DNA from: Hybos culiciformis
Taxonomy: Eukaryota > Arthropoda > Insecta > Diptera > Hybotidae
Reading direction: 5' to 3'
NCBI GenBank assembly: GCA_964007475.1
Contig: OZ023273.1
Coordinates: forward strand, 39,557,525-39,621,524
Length of the DNA: 64,000 bases
A program made the position numbers and the translations under genes. The notes under the pieces are model-generated. The model was not told the DNA's origin. It saw only the letters and a list, made by a program, of their open reading frames with translations, and made no database searches. Positions 58,661 through 64,000 of the stretch are shown in pieces (the first letter of the stretch is position 1; the number at the start of each line of letters is the position of its first letter).

Positions 58661-59666
58661 CAAAGCCTAAACGATTTGCCTGTCATTTCTTACTTAATTT
58701 AATAAAATCAATCAAATTAAATTTGACGCTGTATGCAAAACAAGGTTTAGGAAATTAATTGTTTGAATCTCTTTGATAATCGACAACCGAACTATTGATG
58801 TAGCAATTGATCTAGCTAAAGCGCAATAACAAAATATAGCATGTATATAGATATTCCATAGGTCTTCTTCTCACCTAACAATGTGACGCTTATTTCAGTG
58901 GTCTGCAATAAAAAAGATCAATCTAAGATCACAAAATAATTAGACATACCACAAAAATATTTCTCAAATTAAAATAAAATTACTATTTGAAAAAAAATTG
59001 AACGTCCGAGATGTTCAACTGATTTAAAGAATACGGAAGTGTAATTTAAGTGGGCTTTTAAGTTATGTTTACACAATGTGTAAAGTAAATAATGCATTAT
59101 AAATAAAAATATCGGTACGATAAAATATAAAATGCTTGAAGATGAAGATATCATTAGTTATTCATTCAATTTTTATTTTGTAATCTAATCTATATAGATC
59201 AAAAATATTAAATAAAATTATCTTTACTAATTATGTAGTTCATTTCGCTGATTCGCATTATATGCTATTATAATGAAAATTTGCACAGATTTAAATTTGT
59301 TTGGTTTAATTTTTTTAAAAATGTAAAATGTAATGTACCATTAATGTTTTATTGCAATAATGCACACTGATAAACTATATTTGAGAAATTATTTTGTTAT
59401 TCTCGGATGTCATTTGGTCTACTGCAGTCTTAAATAAACCTACCAATTTATTATGCTGAAGGAATACATTTTTTAATGACATTGCTGATTGCACATTTGC
59501 TATTGACTTAACTCATTATCACAATTGCCAAGAAAATATATTAGTAAAATTATTGTTGCTTATTAAAAATAAGCAATCTTGAACCTGCTATGTGATATAT
59601 TTGATTTTGTATTTTGAATGTTGGATTGAAGTCATTTGGAAGAAAGTGTTTTACTTTTAAATATTA
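58661..59666. other. AT-rich intergenic DNA, nothing recognised
   Basis: No coding, RNA gene or repeat structure seen. Confidence 0.5.
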
Positions 59667-59670
59667 TTAA

Positions 59671-60057
59671 GGGGACTTGGTACCAGTTTGAATTTTTTGT
59701 CCCAAATTTTTTTTGAAAAGCAGTTTTAGATTATTTTAAAGTTAAATTTAGAAAAAACATTTCATTCACAACCTCCGAACTGTTTGATACTTTAAAAGGG
59801 TATAAAACTTTTTAGAATCGGTTAAGGCTAAATGCTCGAAATCTCTTCAAAACCATTGTTATGTGTCACAAAATGGTTTTGAAGAGATTTCAAGCACTTA
59901 GCCTTAACCGATTCTAAAAAATTTTATGTCATTTTAAACTATGAAACATTCCTGAGGTTGTGAATGAAAGGTTTTTTTAAATTAAACTTTAAAATAATCT
60001 AAAACGGCTCTACAATCAAATTTTGGGACAAAAAATTCAAACTGGTACCAAGTCCTC
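59671..60057. mobile_element. 387-bp palindromic MITE with TTAA target duplication
   Basis: GGGGACTTGGTACCAGTTTG at the left matches the reverse complement of the right end (GAGGACTTGGTACCAGTTTG), and pairing continues almost to the centre, where GAAATCTCTTCAAAACCA faces its complement across about 18 bases. TTAA flanks both sides (59667-59670 and 60058-60061), as in piggyBac-type insertion. Confidence 0.85.
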
Positions 60058-60061
60058 TTAA

Positions 60062-61103
60062 GGAACTGTTTCGATTGTATCGATGTTCCAGATATAAATG
60101 TTAATAGTAATATGGCTCTAGTGGTCGATTTAATTCTGGAAATTTAACTTTCCCATTGGCACAACATTATGTTAGCCCTGCCTTGTTCTTCTACTAAATT
60201 TTCACTTAAAAATGTTAATTGATTTCAAGTTCGTTCGTTTTCTGGTGCGTGTTCATTTTTTTTAAATTTTTGAAGTGAAACTTCTTTAGAGGCATTGTGA
60301 TTGAGAGTGAAAAAAATGTAAGTGTCAAAAACAGAACAATTATTGTCAAAAAATAAAACAAAATTCAAACGATTATTGTCAAAATTCAAACGATTATTGT
60401 CAAAAAAAAAGGCAAAAAAAAAGAAAAAAGAAAAAATTTATGTGTCAGCTGATGATAAAACCGACAGCCGCTAGCAACTTAATGAAGCTTATCAGCGCAA
60501 TAACCTACTCTATATTAGCTCAGAATTAAAGTCGAAAATACTATTTTTTTTTTCGATTGAAGGGAAATATAATTTTGTTTTAAATTATTGAATAACAAAT
60601 ATTTCATTTATTAATTATTAGTGCTAATTTTCAAAAAGTTTTTGGAATACAAATATGTATTCTGAATAAAAATGTTCCAATGCACCTATTTTGTAGATAA
60701 TTTATTTATGATATTAATTTTTCTTAGTGTAATTTGTAGTTTGTTGGTGTAATTTATTTTTGACATTAAATTACACTAATAAAATGCAGGAGGAATATTT
60801 TTTTACAATTCCTTTTCAGAAGAAGTACTAATAAACATGAAATTTTTCAGGCATATTTGCAAAAGTTATTTTAGGTTAAACTTTTGGGGAACAAAAAGAA
60901 AACATGATTTAAGCCACGCTGCTGTTTTTTCATACATTATTGTCGCTAATAACCGGAATTGTGTTTACAGCTTAAAATATAGTAGAAATCATCTGCAATC
61001 AGTGTTGCCATAAATCTAGCCATTTTGAAATAATTTTATGCCAGTAAACTTTTTGAGCTTAAAAAGTATTTTAGAATTTTTAAATGCTTTTATCTCTATA
61101 ATA
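60062..61103. other. AT-rich DNA, nothing firm
   Basis: A 20-base tandem pair (AATTCAAACGATTATTGTCA) at about 60361-60400 and a GTGTTGCCATAAATC stretch near 61005 that resembles a lone hAT end without a partner. Confidence 0.4.
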
Positions 61104-61509
61104 TGGTGTTCGCATTAGGAGAATATTTGTGGAATATGCTGTTTTCGGGAATATTTCAGGAAAATGAACTGGATTTTTCATATAAAAATATATTCCGGAA
61201 TATGTATATTCCACTTTCATATTCTAGTTTGTCAGAGTTAAAATTCTATATTTATATAGTTACTTTCACTCACTTTTTGAAATTTTGTTATAGTTGGCAA
61301 CAATTTTTTTTGTCAAATTCGAGTCAAAATGAAAAAAAAAAAACAAAATAAAATTGATAAAAAGTGAGATAAAAAGTCAAAATTTTCAACGACAAATTTC
61401 TAAATTTTTGTATACATCATTAAATTCCACTTCTCATCAAATTTTGTAATGCGAACGGTAATTTGTTTTCCGGAATATACGTGGAATTTAAATTAGAATG
61501 CGAACAAGG
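61104..61509. mobile_element. 406-bp MITE with TA target duplication
   Basis: TGGTGTTCGCATT at the left and (reverse complement) CCTTGTTCGCATT at the right, followed on both sides by rows of GGAATAT/ATATTCC motifs in opposite sense. TA flanks both ends (61102-61103, 61510-61511). The open frame at 61103-61351 is inside it and not a gene. Confidence 0.6.
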
Positions 61510-61511
61510 TA

Positions 61512-64000
61512 TAAGCAGTCGCTGGGTTTTAATTTTTTCTAAGCCGCCGAATTCCCCAAACAAGTAATTTTAAGTCGACTGACCGCAGCATTCGAAGGGC
61601 AAAAATCAACTAGTCGCCGTCGAAAAAATCGATCGGCGTCATATCTTATATGCACTTGGCCATTTTAAATATTTATTTAGCCTTCCCAGAAAATACTACT
61701 TGCCATGAAGTTTCACTTCTTCCGTGTGTCCCGAGACTCACATATTTTTTGTGATTATAAATGATTTTAAATTATCCAATTAATTTTAATTATTAAATTA
61801 TTATATTAGATAAATATGTTTTCTCGTGACTAGAGAACCGACCAACCAACAAAACCGACAATGCTTATATTGTACATTACTCGATAACATCTTACCATTA
61901 CTTAACAACTATCCCCTCTTTCGTCCTTTATTTCTAATCCTAAATATGTCGTTTTAAGTTAATCTAAATTTTACTTTTAATTTTTATTTGAACAATTTTT
62001 CAAAAACGATATTATCTTCAATACGTACTATAATAATGTATTTACTTGAATTTTAAAAAATCTTATCTACTTTAATTTTATTTATATATAATAAATAGTT
62101 ATCATTAGTATTACACTAGTAATCAATTAGCTTTAGGTATTATCAAATACTTTACATTAAAATTTTATTTTGGCTTATTTTGTTTGTTTTTTACTTTCAT
62201 TTTGTAACGTTTGGTTTATAATAAAACAAGAAAAACTTTAGACTTTCTTCGTAATCTTAGTGAAATATGTCTTCATTAACATTTCTTTGTAAAAACATTT
62301 TAAGCGCAAAATAGGCTTAAAATTATCATTTTTAAATCTCTATCGCTAAATAGAAAATGATTATTTTTTAATTATTTATCATACTTTTATTTTGTCATAG
62401 CGAAAATATTTTTTTTGTATATTATACTAAACGCTAAAAGAATAACTCAACAAATTTACTACACGGTGATCTGCCGTTCTATTGAAAATGTCATCCATTT
62501 ACCACCGTATAACATAAATATTTACGTCAACTTTTGTCATTAGTTCTTGAGTTAATCGTGTACTTACAACAAAGTCTGTTTTTATATACTAGTACAATTG
62601 CACTGCGTTTTAATATTTTTTTTATTTTTTATTTTATTTTTCTATTTGAAATTTTTTGTTTTGTGTTTTCTTTCGTCATTGGATTATGTAACTTATATTT
62701 CGGCTTACATAAGTAAAATACCACCAATATATATATTTTTTTTTAATTTTCCTAAATATTTCTTGTTTGTTTTCAGATTTTTATTTTCAAAATTTACTTA
62801 TCTTATAAATGCATGTAAATCTATGTATAGATATTTATATGTCAATACCTGTTCATAATCATTACGAAGGTAGATAAGATTATAAATATTTTTCGCACAT
62901 TAGTTATTAGTAAATTATGCTTAGGTCATTTGATAATTTACGGAATTTCCTTTTTTTAAGAGTGGTTCCATAAGTAAAAAAATTTCAAACATATAGGATT
63001 TCCCTTTTCTGCAAAGTCTTTTGATCACAATTAACCGAAAAGTAAGCGAGATATCGAAAAAATTTCGTATGATCTTTTTTTCTTATCTTGTCGAGCTCTA
63101 CAAGATGACGTTAAAAAATTGCGACGCCTATGGGACGAACTTTAAGTAAAGCTTACAGAATATTGAGCTATTATGTTAGTGCTTGATGTTCAGGGCTTGA
63201 TTATTTTTAGCTCGTTTTCCACCAAAAATGACACGTCCATTTGTCGATTTTTCCAACTGGCCGTACTTATGTCCGTCCATCTGCCCACTGTCCGCCAGTT
63301 TGTCACACGCTTATAACTATAAAACTAATAAGCAGATTCCAATCAATTCAAAACATTGCGTTTTGTGTAATCTTATTCACTTTTATCCAAGTTAAATGTA
63401 ATATTTCCATGCATTAAATTGAATATTTTTTTCCAAATTTATTTGGATGTTGATAAGGAGATAGAAAAAATTTTACGTCTACTGATTTGAAAATTGATTA
63501 TTAAGAAAATTAGTGTCAAACCAAATTTTAATTAAAGAATCCTTAAAAAGATGTGACTAAGGAGTCAAAAATCGAAATGTTAAGCACGGGCTCCATACTT
63601 CATTTATGCGACATTGTTCTGTCCTTTCCTTAGTCTTAGAATAATTTGATAATTATACAAATATAGGAATGGAACAAATATAATTATTTTGACTGGTGCA
63701 TATTAGTCATAACTTATTATTTCGTTATTTTTGAATTGATTTATAGTTTCCGAGGTTCGAAAATCTGAGCTCTTAGATATTCAAAATTTTTAGGCTTAAT
63801 GGACACTGTCAAATGTATTTACTATTTTTTTATAATATAAAATATAATAAAATCAGTAATAAACTGATTATTTTTTTTTTCATTTGAAATATGATAATAA
63901 AATGAATATGATATTACTATATATAAACCATATTTTAAGTATTTAGATAAGATATATTGCAATTATTATAAATTCATTTGACAAAAAACTTATTATTACC
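61512..64000. other. Right end of the window: AT-rich, no recognised gene
   Basis: Two GC-richer patches, 61530-61640 (GCCGCCGAATTCC, CGATCGGCGTC) and 63200-63330 (GTCCGTCCATCTGCCCACTG), look like decayed repeat sequence; the second has the CCGTCCATCTG texture common in fly repeats. No open frame of credible composition. Confidence 0.4.

Noticed and set aside
61103..61351. 82-codon frame
   Set aside because: Lies entirely inside a TA-flanked MITE and consists of its GGAATAT repeats.
1..64000. tRNA, rRNA, snRNA genes
   Set aside because: No internal B-box with a matching acceptor stem, no rRNA-like block and no U-snRNA sequence was recognised on either strand.

Overview
The window looks like nuclear DNA of an insect, most likely a fly (Diptera, probably Brachycera/Cyclorrhapha). 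It is very AT-rich. It contains an atlastin gene closely matching the Drosophila type, short cysteine-rich metallothioneins of the Drosophila MtnB type, the 5' part of a secreted or membrane alkaline phosphatase, long introns, many TATGTA/TACATA microsatellite tracts, and a dense load of small non-autonomous transposons. The organism is an inference from gene content and texture; no rRNA, tRNA or mitochondrial marker was seen.

Layout. 1-1.9 kb: signal-peptide exon and first catalytic-domain exon of an alkaline phosphatase on the minus strand, running off the left edge. 3.4-10.5 kb: a repeat zone with a Helitron-like element, a 2.5-kb PIF/Harbinger-like element (TAA duplication) that contains a separate 1.05-kb near-perfect palindrome with its own duplication, and a 432-bp MITE. 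10.5-25 kb: mostly featureless AT-rich DNA. 25.2 kb: an unidentified minus-strand terminal exon. 25.5-28.05 kb: a hAT remnant (8-bp duplication ATCTACAC) split by a 2.06-kb fold-back element. 28-36.5 kb: featureless. 36.5-39.8 kb: atlastin on the plus strand, with two alternative last exons and an open frame of 105 codons directly after its normal stop. 45.3-54.3 kb: a metallothionein cluster: one intact minus-strand gene, one intact plus-strand gene, one broken plus-strand copy, and an orphan metal-responsive promoter without a gene. 54.4-61.5 kb: a run of MITEs and fold-back repeats. The rest is AT-rich DNA without recognisable genes.

The genes do not form a pathway: alkaline phosphatase is a secretory/ectoenzyme, atlastin fuses ER membranes, and the metallothioneins buffer heavy metals. 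The metallothioneins do behave as a local family: shared exon 1 size and intron phase, and a shared tandem metal response element in front of each plus-strand copy.

The most unusual material is the pair of palindromic elements at 8.05-9.11 kb and 25.65-27.71 kb. They have different termini and target duplications, yet share a GC-rich hairpin core and a common 38-bp palindromic module plan. The second most interesting point is atlastin's C-terminus: an alternative exon ending in a dilysine KKxx signal, and a candidate stop-codon readthrough extension.
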